The position numbers and the translations under genes were made by a program. A stretch of 64,000 nucleotides of DNA from Brachypodius melanocephalos (lineage: Eukaryota; Chordata; Aves; Passeriformes; Pycnonotidae): the NCBI GenBank assembly GCA_013398615.1, contig VZSR01001685.1:35949568-36013567 (forward strand), given 5' to 3'. A model generated the notes under the pieces. It saw only the letters and a program-made list of their open reading frames with translations, ran no database searches and was not told where the DNA came from. This document shows, in pieces, positions 51,272 through 62,664 of the stretch (positions are counted from its first letter, which is position 1; each line of letters starts with the position of its first letter).

Positions 51272-51819
51272 GTTTACTCTAATACTAAATTTTGTCTGTA
51301 TTGTCTTCCAGCAATAGATTTCTAAAGCTGTTGTTTAGATTGTCATCAAAGTATGCAGTATTTTTAAGTTCAGTGAAAATTGTATTTTTTGAGTTATCTT
51401 TGTTTTCATTACTCTTACCTAAACTTTATTTGCATTTTAACTTTGCTAAATGGACTCCTGTGGACTGCATAAACTAACCGTGGTTTGAATAAATCCCACT
51501 GAAAATAAATAGAAGGCTACAGAAGGCTAGTTTGAAACAGATCTGGATTTCAAAAGAGAAAATCTTAAAGGACTTCAGATACCCAATTCTGGCACCCAGT
51601 TGTGGACGTGTCAAAAGTATGGATGTCTGGAAGTATGAAAAATATAATTTCTCCGAAAGAAGAGGGAGGCAAAGTTAAACATTAAGAAGCAATGTGGAAA
51701 TAGAAATTTCTTAAATGCTGTTTGACTTGCTTGTATTCAAGGAAAGAATTAGATCTGTGTTACAAAGATTATTTGGGTAGCACCCCAGAACTAAAGTGGG
51801 ATCTTGTTTTGCTTTTCAG

Positions 51820-51990
51820 ATGACTTTCCAGGGGTCTGTAATAAGTGGTGCGTTCGATGATGAGCCAAAACTTTTTGCATTTGCCCCTTTGGAATGTGTG
51901 TTACATAATACCAGTAAAAGATACAACATACTGCTGGGCTGTGTGTGCCTGATCTCCGTTTTGATTGCGCTGATGGTGCTGTTGAGATAA
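51820..51990 (+). CDS. Unrecognised 56-residue frame with C-terminal hydrophobic segment; possible exon or small membrane protein
   Basis: ATG follows directly on a strong acceptor-like sequence (a T-rich tract ending CTTTTCAG). The frame reads MTFQGSVISGAFDDEPKLFA, then FAPLECVLHNTSKRY, then a hydrophobic run NILLGCVCLISVLIALMVLL ending in Arg and TAA. This is the layout of a tail-anchored protein or the last exon of a membrane protein. I do not recognise it. It lies about 670 bases beyond the POLR2K stop. Splicing from POLR2K exons 1 or 2 would enter a different frame and stop quickly, so it is not a simple alternative POLR2K end. It may be chance. Confidence 0.3.
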   Translation: MTFQGSVISGAFDDEPKLFAFAPLECVLHNTSKRYNILLGCVCLISVLIALMVLLR

Positions 51991-52249
51991 CTTGCTTAAC
52001 TCATCACTGTAATATCTTTTTTAAGGTCTGCATGACTCTGCTGGCTTATAAATGAACTGCAGTGGCTTGTTAAAGGGGATTTAAAAAAGCATTCTGAGAT
52101 GCTGTTTTGGAGCTGTTTGGTTACGATTTTCTTAGGTACCTGATATATGCTATTAAGACTAGATTTTTTTCCTGGAAAACAGATAGACTCGGGTATAAAT
52201 GATAACATTTTTTACTACACGGTTGCTATCAGTTCACCAGCCTGGCTTG

Positions 52250-53105
52250 CACAGAGCGCAGTTTGTGTCTGCATAGCAGAACGAAGGGGGGTCGGCTGCT
52301 GACACGGCTGCTCAGAAGGGTGAGGAGGAGCGGGCACGCCTGGTGCCTCTGGCTGCCGGACAAAGGTGTCAAAGAGCCCCCGCTGCCCTCGGGAATGGGC
52401 ACGGACCTGCTTTGGACAGCAGATCCGGAGGAGCGCAGGGCTGACGGGCAACATTGGTGTGGGCGCCAGGGGGCACCGGCGTCGGGAGAGGGACCGCTTG
52501 CTCTCTGCTGAGTGAAATACGCTGAAATCCCAAGGGTGCTGTTCACTAGAGTCGCACTCCCGGGTGCTGTATTTCTGCCCGCCCTCGGCAGGCGCTCCCC
52601 TCAGCCCTGATCCCCGCCCTGACCCTAGCCGCGCCTGCGCGGCCTCTGAGCGAGGGCCGGGCGGACCCCGGCTGCGGTGTGGGCCGGGCCGCGTTTGTGT
52701 CCCGTAGACAGCGCGGCCCCGGGCAGGTGGGTGCCGGAGAACGATAGGCGACGCCTGTGTCGCTGCGGGAGCCCGGCGGGGCTCTGCGGGAGCCTCGGCA
52801 GGGCATCCCTGGGGCGGGCAGCGCCGTGTCCGTGGCGCCATGTTGTACATAGCAACAGTTGCTACACACGGGCCGGCCGCGCTGCCCCGGGTCCGGCGGT
52901 GTGTGAGGGGAGCCCGGGTGCCGGCTTGGAGGTAATCCCGTGATCCGGGCCGGGGGAATGTGTGGGAAAGCTGTACTGGACAGGGGCGCGCCGGGCTGGG
53001 ACGGGGCTGTGCCCCCGAGCAGCCGCGGAGCCCTGGTCACTGCCATGCCCGAGAGCTACGCTGGGCAGCTCTCTCACGGCCATGGCAATAAACGGGAAAA
53101 ACCCC
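52250..53105 (+). promoter_or_regulatory. SPAG1: CpG island, probable SPAG1 promoter and 5' leader
   Basis: A GC-rich, CpG-dense block ending about 1 kb before the SPAG1 start-codon exon. It includes an NRF1-like CGCGCCTGCGCGG near 52629 and an X-box-like element at 52842-52856. The SPAG1 ATG exon begins with an acceptor, so a non-coding first exon is expected here. The long frames on the minus strand (211 and 166 codons) look compositional. Confidence 0.75.
52842..52856 (+). promoter_or_regulatory. X-box-like RFX motif
   Basis: GTTGTACATAGCAAC is two half-sites, GTTGTA and AGCAAC, with a 3-base spacer, followed at once by a further GTTGCT half-site. Imperfect but in the right place for a ciliary gene promoter. 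Confidence 0.45.
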
Positions 53106-54088
53106 CGGTGATGATGAGCTTTTAATGCTTCTATTCTTCTTTAATTATTTCTTGCATTTGTCCCTCTTCTCGTGCGTGTTCTTCCTCTTCCCATAATGAA
53201 ACCGTAAAGTCTTGGGCCAGAATCTCTATGCTACACCTAATTATGACTAGTTATTATTTAAGTGATACTGTATAGTAAACATTTTTGTCTAACTACAAAT
53301 TATTGTGTGTAATTACGCAAGGCATTAGAACACAGTTATTTTAATTTGCTTTATAACTACACATTGTTGTTTCTACATACTAGCTAGTTGCCCTTATTGT
53401 ATTTCTAGAAAATTAACTGATTGCTTCATGCACTATATAAAAAGGGGGAAAAAGAGAATTTCAGCTCCACAGAGCTTGGGATCAAAACAGAAGAAGATGC
53501 CTACGAGCAGATCAAAGGTACAGGGAGACAGAAATGTCCCATTTGAATCCCTCATTTTGTCAGTTACAGAGTTACTGGAAAAGATTAGTGCTATAAGATA
53601 ATCAGAGACCCAGAAAATGCAGTTAGTGAAGAAAGAAAATTGAATTTATTTTGTCTACAGAGAAGCCAAAGATTTTCATTCTTTTAGATACAGTGCACTG
53701 GTTAATGTCTTCCCTCTGAAAAAAGGAGTGTCCTTTACCAGCTTCTCCTTCATGCTTATCACGCTTGGTTAAAACGGGTATGTGTTAAATAAAACAGAGA
53801 ATGTGGTAGGCAAAAATTGGCAATTTTTCTTTAAGTGGTCTTTCTGAATTATTCTGACTTGCAGAAGCAGTGGAGTTGCATACTCTTACAAACCATATCT
53901 CATACTTCTGCCAGTAAGCCTCTTGTCAAGGAGTTCATGTGATCAGGCTTTCAAATCTGATATTTTTTCTTTTAGAGGTCTGCTTCATGAGAGAGTGGAG
54001 TGTGGACAGGTTTATTCCTTAAATTGACATTACTTCAAAATGTAACTAGAAACTTACAGAATCACTATTTTTTTCTTTTAATATTTAG
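53106..54088. other. Probable SPAG1 first intron
   Basis: AT-rich; nothing recognised before the acceptor at 54087-54088. Confidence 0.55.
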
Positions 54089-54090
54089 TT

Positions 54091-54230
54091 ATGGGTGATG
54101 AGTCAGTACCATATTTGCTGGGTGAAGGAACCACTAAAACATATCAAATACCTATTAGTCATCTGGACTACAAATTTATTGAAAAATGCACGGATGTTAA
54201 GCACCTGGAAAAGATTCTCAGGGTACTAAG
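54091..54230 (+). CDS. SPAG1: SPAG1 coding exon 1
   Basis: The acceptor ATTTAG is two bases before the ATG. It encodes MGDESVPYLLGEGTTKTYQI to KILRVL plus two bases; donor GTAAAT. Confidence 0.94.
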
Positions 54231-57200
54231 GTAAATTTATTTTTTTACCTTCATTAATAATTATATTCCTGTTCTGCAAAATTTGAAGAAACCCTTTTCT
54301 ATTTGTCGGAATCTGTCAGTGACTTTCTAATTTAAAATACGAAGTTAAAATAATCATGCTAAAAGTGTCCCAATGATAACACTAGAAATCCAAGTCCTTT
54401 TTTTAACCATCCAAAAGGTTTGAGTAACTCAATACTAGGTTATTTTTTTTTAAATGCTGCCACTCTGTTTTGGTTCTCTCATGATCCATGTTTCTTGACT
54501 AACAATTTCAGATGCCGCACCTGTTTAACTTTTGCTGTAAATGACACGAGTTTCTTTTTTATGAGCACCGTGGTGATAATTTTGAATTGTGTATGTGGGC
54601 ATTGGAAAATGATTGAAGGTTAACTGGAATTTTCTAATAAAAATGTTATTAGATGATAGTAAAATTGGGTTGTAACAGGAAAATAGTCCTCTGCAGTCAC
54701 TGTACTGACCATGTGTGGAGGGAAACACGGAGGATGTGGTGCAGTTTAGTTCTTTTTTGTTAACATTTATATCTTTGCATTTTAAAGGTCTGGTGAGGAG
54801 GGGTGTTACCCTGAACTTACGTTAGTTTGTGAAAAGCGTATTGAGCATTTGGATCCAAGGAGCAGAGCCTTGAGAAAAGATAAGCCTGCAGCCACAGTTT
54901 CTGATTTCACAGCTGAAGAATGGGAAGCAATTAATAGTGAACTGATGGTACAGCACCTAATTTATAATAGTCCATAATATAATAATTGTGATGTATCAGT
55001 CTTCTTCTTGTGTCTAAGTAGAATGTAATTATTTGATTAAAAGAGGAAATGATCAAAGGATTGTTTTAAATTTATTTTCTTGTTTAATGTCACTGAACCT
55101 TAACTGCCCATTTTAACTCTACAGATTTTTTGATTACTTTTTATTGAAGAAAGCACTACTGCTCTTTGTCTTAATTGCTTTTCCCCATTAAGAGCAGTGC
55201 TTTAAAAGGATAATTGTTCTACTGCCTTAAGGTAAAAATATATTATTTATTTATTTTCAGAGCTGGGTGACAGAAATGAATGAAGATGATAAAAAATCAG
55301 AGCTCCTGAAGACAGACACACTTAATGAAAGACAAGATAACTTGCCTCCCATTCGTTGTTCCAGCAGCTGCCTTCCCACTAATCAGGTATCTCCTGTTTT
55401 TTGTGTTAATTGTAGGTTTTCCTAAAACCGGGAGATTTTATATATATGAACTTCTAGTCATTGTGCCTTTCTTACTAGAATTATTTTGTTAACTAGAAAA
55501 TAAAAACCTTTAAGTTCCATTGAAAGAGACCAATGCTTAAACAAAAACGCTTTCTTAGTACTAGCATGTGTATTGTAATAATATTTTAATTCTGATCAAG
55601 AATTCACTGCCAAAGCAGATCTCTTTAAACACCGTTTTGTTGTTCTTTGATTCATATTTCAAAGTACTGTTTACACATGTGAATTAGGCTCCTTCTGGAT
55701 GAAATGCCAGGAGATTTTCTCCAGCTGCCGGCAGGCTTTCGTTCCATGGGGCCAGTCAGAAGCCAGTCCAAAACAAGCACCCTGGAACTCATATAGTGTG
55801 GGAGTTAGAGACTCTGCAGCAATTGTTTTACTCTATAGCCACTCCTGTGTTGGGTAGTGCTGGTGTATATGTAGCCTTTGATTGTGCTTATTTTATACCT
55901 TGTGTTGGTGTTCCCACTGCAGTTGTACAGCATACTTCTTAATACAGCCCTTAAGCAGACTTCACAAATCTTCATGACTACAGAACAAATATTTACCTTT
56001 TTGCCCAGGTATTAGTTTCCTTACATTTTGGTGGGTTTTTTTTTTTTTTCATTTATTTATCTGCCTGAAATAAATTTTTTTCTTCTGAGCAGCTTTTCTT
56101 GCTAATACTAAATACAGTGCTGCTGAAGGGATTGGCAGACAAATAGGTGTGGATGGGATTTTTCTGAATTGTCAGGTATTGTCATGGATCAGTTCAGTTT
56201 GATTCTCAAAATTTTCTTTGACATTCTGGGACACTGCTATAGGAAATTCATTAAGCATTGTTCTTTTTGGAGGTTCATAAGTCAGAAATGTTATGAAGGG
56301 ATCCTTACAGGTCATATGATCTTTCTTACTAATTCCTATTTTTCCTGAATAAATATGTATTAGTAAACGCCTGACTTGTGTTCTTGTGTTACCAGAAACT
56401 ACTTCTTATTGTCAGTTGGTACATAGATATTGGACCAAGACATTTGGGAATAGCTAGGCAGTCTCTGTTGTACAAAGAGGCTGGAGATTCCGCTGAATAT
56501 TTTATAAGTGGTTAGTACTGAGACTAAGGTATGCTTTGGTTTTTTTTTTTTTTGTTTTTTTTTTTTTTTGTTTTGTTTTTTTTTGTTGTTGTTTTTTTTT
56601 TGTTTTTTTTGTTTTTTTTGTTTTTTTTAATTTATGTGTACTCTTCCATATTTTGCAATGTGTGTCCCTCTTGACTGTTTTATTTTGCTGAGATGGATTG
56701 TGCCACTACAGCTTTATCCTTGATTCATGTCCTATATAACTGCTAGAACAGAAAATGGTTTAATACCATGTGAACTCAGTAAATCCTGTTTAGAATATAA
56801 GCATAAAATGATGGAAAGTGTCTTGAAATCTAAGATACTCCATGTTACTAAAGACGATGTGTTGTCCATTCAAAGACAAAATATTCACTTTTTTTTTCTC
56901 CTCCTTTAAACCATGCAGCAGTCTTCAGATCAAATTTTGCTCTTTTGTTCTTCAGCTTTTGTACTCCCTACAAGCTTTTGGTGTTAGCATTATTACCCAG
57001 GAAACCTAGATATAGCTTTATGCTTTACCTGTGGGATGTGATCTGCATTCCTTCTGCCTCTGAAGGAATTGTAACCTGTCCTGGAAGAGAGAAGGGAAGC
57101 CTGAAACATCTTATGTAGCAGTACAGTTATGTCATTGCTAGATCCCTACTGAATAAAAAAGAAGCAGTTTGTATAGCATACACTAGTTTATACCTGTAAC

Positions 57201-60200
57201 ATGAAATCTCAAAATACGCATAGTCAGCTTTTCTTTTTTTTCCTTTCTTTTTGATAAAGATATGTGCCATCTCACAGTTTTTAAATATGTTTGGCTAATC
57301 AGTTGGGACTATAATTATTTTTCAGACTGGCATCATATAATTTTTAAAGTGGGATCAAGTTTAGAATAATTGTGATAAATTTATCCTCTCTACTAGAAAG
57401 AAATACACAAAGCCTTTCATAATTTTATGTCATTGCTTGGTTGGAGACTGTTCATCTGATCTGATGCATAAACTGTTCAGCATTTTCAATGAATCCAGTT
57501 CTGGAAATCATTAGTGACCCTAAACCAGTGGATTACACTAATGGTTACAAATTTGGTAAATGAAAGCATCTTGTTATGTCTGTAACCGAGTTTTCTTGCT
57601 GATACTATCTGTATATGTGATTGCAATTCACTACTGATAGTTTATAACTCTATATAGTGTTTTCTTTTTATTGGTGTGAATCCATGAAGGGGGGTTTCCA
57701 AAAATGGACTGAAAAAGAGTAAAGTTTATGCAATAACACCATGTGGAAGTTTCTGTCTTATACCGTTGTTTTCATGTCATGCTGCCCAGAGCTGTCTTAA
57801 CTGTCCACATTGCATAATTATTATTTTTGCTGCCTCATTTTGTCCAGGAGAGAAATAAAGCATATGTTTAAAGATACTAATGTTCAAAAGGCTGTATTGA
57901 TGGGATTTCAGCTTAGGCTCCTTTGCCAAACATGATTTTCTAATACTGTTCCAGAAAGATTTGCATCCTCAGATATCTCGTCATGCTACAGCCCAGGGCA
58001 TGCAAAAGGCATACAAGCTTTATGTTATAAAAATCCACTGTGATAGGATCTAATAGCCTTCATGTTGTTTTGGATATTCTGAGTTAAAAACTAACACTGG
58101 TTAGCTGCCATAGAATACTCATGTTTTAGGCCAGCACAGAGGGCCCACAGGAGAACCAAGGCCAAGTTGTGTCACTGAAGCCAATTTGTCTGTTCATCTT
58201 TGGTCCAGAGAATATTCAGTGGGCTGCAAACCCAGTGGAATTCATGCATTATGAATTATAGCAGGAAACGTGACAAGCACAGAGATTTTTTTGAGTTCCA
58301 TGGCATGCAAGTGTATGTTTCTCATCAAAGCCTCTTGAATGAGATCCTCTGAAATACTACTGATGGAGAAATTCCTGACTGTTGGAACCACAACTTGATT
58401 ACAATTATTTCAAAGATATGAGACTGAGAATTTTTTAAATTGTGGATTTTTGAGTCAATGTTACTTCCTCGTTCCTTAAATATACATACTATAATTCTCT
58501 CCCTAAACTGGAGTCACATTAGTGTAAGTACCTTATGAGAGTTTCTTCTGAGAGTTGCAGTATTTTTCCTTATTTAAATTAAGGACTTCTGTTGGAAAAC
58601 AAAAAACCCAAAAAACAAAAACCAAAAACCAAACCAAACCAAACCAAAAAACCCACAAAAAACAACCAACCAACCAAAAAAAAAAAACAAACCCCCCAAA
58701 AAACAAAAAAAACCCACGAAACCCAAACTCGACAGTTATTAAATTAGTACATTTGGAATATACTCCAGGATGGATATATAATGATAACTCATGTTTCAGG
58801 AAGGCATATTTAGGAGTTCCCTCCTCTAAACATGTGCTGGTCACTAAACATATTTGTCTTTTTGTCTCCCTTCCTGAAAGACATAACATTAAGAGTAATT
58901 CTGGAGTTATATACTACAAAAATTTGTATAACCTAGCATTACAGATAGTCAGAAGTGTTTACAGGAAGGGTCACATTTGCATTATGTAAATTGAGGTGTT
59001 TACATCCAGCTGCAGAAGCATGTCCTTGTTACAGTGTCACCACTGGTAAAGCCAGTTTAGGAAGCTTCTGGTCGTTTCTTTGGTCCAGTTTATCTCAATC
59101 TGAATTGAAGTGGTACAGATATTTGGGGATTGTACTGTGATCTCTATCAGATTGTTTGTCTAAACACAGAAAATTGTAAATACACAACTGTACAAAGAAT
59201 TACGCTGGTCTAACTGAGTACATGCTGGATTGCAAGGTAAGAGGAGCACTAAATGGCCAGGATAGGGTAGATGGGCATATTTTGAACTGGCTGTTCCACT
59301 GTGAAATACCTGTTTGGAACCACACCTTGCTATTAAGTATTTTGAAGTCAACAGTCAGGGAGGGGCATAGAAGAAGTATAGTCTCATGACAGAGGTAGGA
59401 GAAATGACAAAGGTGACAGCTAGCCACATAGAGTCCATTAGTGTAGGAGATGGATTCAGATATGAGGCAGTCAAATCTGATTGTTGCAGGAAGGTGCTCA
59501 AGATAAATTTTAGGTAAGGCAAGCTTCAGTGATAGAGCTTGTCTAAAGTCTAAAACGAATGTAAATAATCTTGGAATTGGCTTTAGTGAAGTGATAAATA
59601 ATGAAAAGAAGTCCAGACACTACTCTGAAATTTGCAAATTTGTTGTGAGTGTTCCAAGGACTACCGGAATCTGTGCATTGAATTCTTGTGGGAAAGGGAA
59701 GCCTAAAACCAGATTATTGATTCAATCTCAGTGTCAGACACCTCATCCCAAGGCTGGGTTTTCCAAAGACTGAGTTAGTTCTCCCTTGCTGTGTTGAAAG
59801 GATGGTTGTGAAGATGGCATCACAAGATACTAATTAGAAAGTTTCACTCAGTGCCTCTGTGATGTGACAGACAGCAGACAAAAAGTGTGAGACTCAGGAG
59901 CTCCTCAAATTGCAATGGTATATGAAATGCATCAAGATTTTTTTTAAACCACGATGAGTAACATTTTCAAGACTGAGCTGACATTAATCATGAGTAGTGT
60001 TGGTTACTAGGAAAATATGTACTGCAGAACCAAAACAAAAAAAACCCCACTGTGAATTCCATTGCAACAAATTGTCTTACAAGATGGCTGTTTGTTTCTC
60101 TTTTAGAACAAAAAATTGCAAAACAAACAAAGAAGCAAGAAAAACATACCACGAGATTACAGTGAATGGGACAAGTATGTTAAATGCCTTATATTTCAGT

Positions 60201-62664
60201 TTTTAATAAATCTGACTTATTGTTTAACTAGGGAACACAGTTGATGTATTTTGCAGAAATATAGTGTTAAGATCAGCATTTTAGGGAACTGTAGCCCTCA
60301 TGAAACTTTGGTTTTTCATAATAAATACTCTGTTAAAATTCAAGTGACACATTGTGTTGCTAAAAGCTGAGAACAAGTTAGTCTGTACTTTTGTACAAGC
60401 TGTGTGAAATAAAGTAAATCAGCAGAAAAATAAATAAAAATTGATTACTTGATTGATGAGATTTTTGAAAAAAAAAAATCTCTACGGTTATTTAACATGG
60501 ACTTAAAAACATGAACTTCTGAATACTTACTCCTGTACTGAACCTAATTAACCTCAAAGAATGAGCTCCAGGCAGGTGTTCACTAATTACACTTAATAGA
60601 GGTTTAGAGAGTAACTATTTTAGAATGGATGGAGCTTTGATACAAAGACACTCCACATCATGTAATGGTGGCACATCACCCTCCCAGCTTACGCGACAGG
60701 TTGATGCCCAAGTTGTTGAACACAGAAAGCAAAAAGCACATACTTGTGTTGTACATAGTAAAAGCTTTTCTGTAGTTCCTGAAATCTGGAATATAATGCT
60801 GTAGAATCAGAGTGAGGAGACACAAGTTTCCACTGCAGTAGATGGGGATATTGTGGGGTTTGGGTAATGAAACTACACCCCAAAGCCCCTGCAAAAATCC
60901 TGTTCTGCATAAGTTGTGCATATCAGTTCTTTTCATGCATGTATCGTTCAGAAATTGGTGCCTTCCTGCTCAAATGTGAACAGAGAAAATAGGTTATAAA
61001 AATAATTTCTGCATCAATTTATTCTTTTATTCATTTATTCTTTACTCCTGCTACTGTATTTTTCCAAAGTAGTTGTACAGATTTTGTTTACACATTTATG
61101 TACACAATCTTTAAGTGTTTTACCATGCAGATAATAGTACAGGTTGTGAATTTTCCCGTAGCATGTATTTATTTTAGATTATGAGTACAATGAAACAGAG
61201 TTGTTTGAAAGATATTTTCCAATCTAAAGCATATTGTGGTTTTAAAATGTTTTGAGGAAAATTTCAAAACTTTCAAATAATTGTTTAGGCAATTTCTAAA
61301 CAAAATATTTAATTTCTTATTTTAAAAACATTTATGTGGTTAATTTATAATAGATAGGTAAAAGTAAGCTAGCAAAATATTGGATTCAAAACTGAGATCA
61401 ATTAGCCTTAGATGAAAAGGTTTTGAGTTGGATAAATTTTCAAAATAGTATCAGAAAGAAATTATTCATATTGTCAAGATTATTGTGAAAGGGCTATTTT
61501 TCATTACATCCTACACAGAAAAGCAGTAAGAATAATGTTTCTATATAGTGGAGGAATTATTACTATATTTATTTTACAGTACTACAGCAATATTTGATAT
61601 ACATTCCTCAACACTGTTTTCAAAAGCTGCTGCAGAGTAGCTTTCAAAGTGTCTGAGACTACTTATCTCAAGTTTACTGTATAAATGGCTTTGAAGCTAT
61701 TTCTTAGTTATGTTGGCAAATGTTAATAGGGATTTTTGATGGGGGTGGGATGGAGCTTGATGATACTGTTTCTTAAATTTTACCTTTCTTTTTTGGGGAA
61801 GATAGTGAGGAGGTGGGGCAGAGATTTTTTCTTGATCTTGGATAATTGAACACAGCCTGTATCTCTTTCCCTTTGGTTTATAATGAAAATACACTATGCC
61901 TTTCTGCCGACTGAGGAGTCTTGCAATGCAGCATTATTGAATTTGTAATTTTATTAATTAAAGGTTTGATGTGGAAAAGGAATGTTCTAAAATTGATGAA
62001 GACTGTGAAGAAAGTAACTCAAAAGCAAGATTCTGTAGTAGGCCAAGTCTACCTATAATTGAAAAGAAAATTGACACAACTGGTAATGTCTTAGAAACAT
62101 AATTTTTCTTTAGTTGTAATACTGTGCTGTAGAGTATGAATACTAATTAAAGAAGTGTATCATAGAATTAAAGTGCCTTTATTTTTCAGCCCCTAGGGAT
62201 GCTAAAAGTTGTTAGATCATCAAGTGAGCTTGCAGCCATGTTTGAAAAAAATCTAGTCTTGCTTAATAAACAGTAAGAATGTTTATGTTTAGTTGAGAGC
62301 ACTAGGTAAAGAAGTAAAGCATACATCTGGTATTATAAATGAGTGGTAGAGGTTAGCCAACTGCTTTTTTCTTGCGTGCTGAATTTTTTGCCTAGAAGAA
62401 TTTAGTGTTTTATTACAGAAAATAAAATACGAATTTGTCTTTTAGTAAGCCATGTGCTTTTAAAAAATTCTGACTGTGGGATTCAGTGTATTTTATCTGA
62501 CTGTTTTGGTTACATCTGTGCGAGTTGCTAGTTGTTGCATAGAAATATTTTTTGCTAGGAATGACAAAGAGAGAGAAAATTTTTATTGCTACTCGTGAAA
62601 AAGAAAAGGGCAATGAAGCCTTTGCCACTGGCGATTATGTGGAAGCAGTGACATATTATACTCG
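54091..62664 (+). CDS. SPAG1: SPAG1 (DNAAF13), dynein-arm assembly factor; first six coding exons, continues past window
   Basis: Exons 54091-54230, 54788-54947, 55261-55386, 60107-60174, 61964-62082 and 62559-62664 join in phase to about 239 residues. The human protein is about 926 residues. Diagnostic blocks are DYKFIEKCTDVKHLEKILRV, FTAEEWEAINSELM, IPRDYSEWDKFDVEKECSKI and ATREKEKGNEAFATGDYVEA, where the first TPR begins (about residue 213 on). SPAG1 is a cytoplasmic TPR protein needed to preassemble axonemal dynein arms; in humans its loss causes primary ciliary dyskinesia. The N-terminus MGDESVPYLLGEGTTKTYQI differs from human only near the start. Later TPRs and the C-terminal RPAP3-like domain lie beyond 64000. 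No coding exon is visible in 62665-64000. Confidence 0.96.
54788..54947 (+). CDS. SPAG1: SPAG1 coding exon 2
   Basis: It encodes SGEEGCYPELTLVCEKRIEH, then RSRALRKDKPAATVSDFTAE, ending NSELM. The acceptor is TTTAAAG and the donor GTACAG. Confidence 0.95.
55261..55386 (+). CDS. SPAG1: SPAG1 coding exon 3
   Basis: Forty-two codons in phase 0, SWVTEMNEDDKKSELL to SSSCLPTNQ. The acceptor is TTATTTTCAG and the donor GTATCT. A less conserved, acidic linker. Confidence 0.92.
56535..56628 (+). repeat. T-rich tract interrupted only by G
   Basis: Ninety-four consecutive bases of T or G, as T runs separated by single G residues. It is the reverse-strand counterpart of the A/C tracts elsewhere. Confidence 0.95.
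58596..58728 (+). repeat. A/C-only low-complexity tract
   Basis: 133 bases, all A or C except one G at 58718. Words such as AAACC and CCAAA without a strict period. The 144-codon and 118-codon frames across it are artefacts. Confidence 0.95.
60107..60174 (+). CDS. SPAG1: SPAG1 coding exon 4
   Basis: It encodes NKKLQNKQRSKKNIPRDYSE and WD plus two bases. The acceptor is TCTCTTTTAG and the donor GTATGT. It follows a 4.7-kb intron. Confidence 0.92.
61964..62082 (+). CDS. SPAG1: SPAG1 coding exon 5
   Basis: It encodes FDVEKECSKIDEDCEESNSK to IIEKKIDTT plus one base. The acceptor is AATTAAAG and the donor GTAATG. Confidence 0.93.
62559..62664 (+). CDS. SPAG1: SPAG1 coding exon 6 (first TPR begins)
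   Basis: It encodes MTKREKIFIATREKEKGNEA followed by FATGDYVEAVTYYT plus two bases. This is helix A and part of helix B of TPR1. The donor is GTGAGT. Confidence 0.95.

Larger units (their letters stand above)
55387..60106. other. SPAG1 intron 3 (4.7 kb)
   Basis: AT-rich. It includes a T/G-only tract (56535-56628) and an A/C-only tract (58596-58728). No exon, RNA gene or CR1 recognised. Confidence 0.65.

Noticed and set aside
52215..53046. 211-codon and 166-codon minus-strand frames in the SPAG1 island.
   Set aside because: Long frames are expected in GC-rich DNA with few stop codons; the peptides are Pro/Arg/Ala-rich without domains, and other frames are open too.
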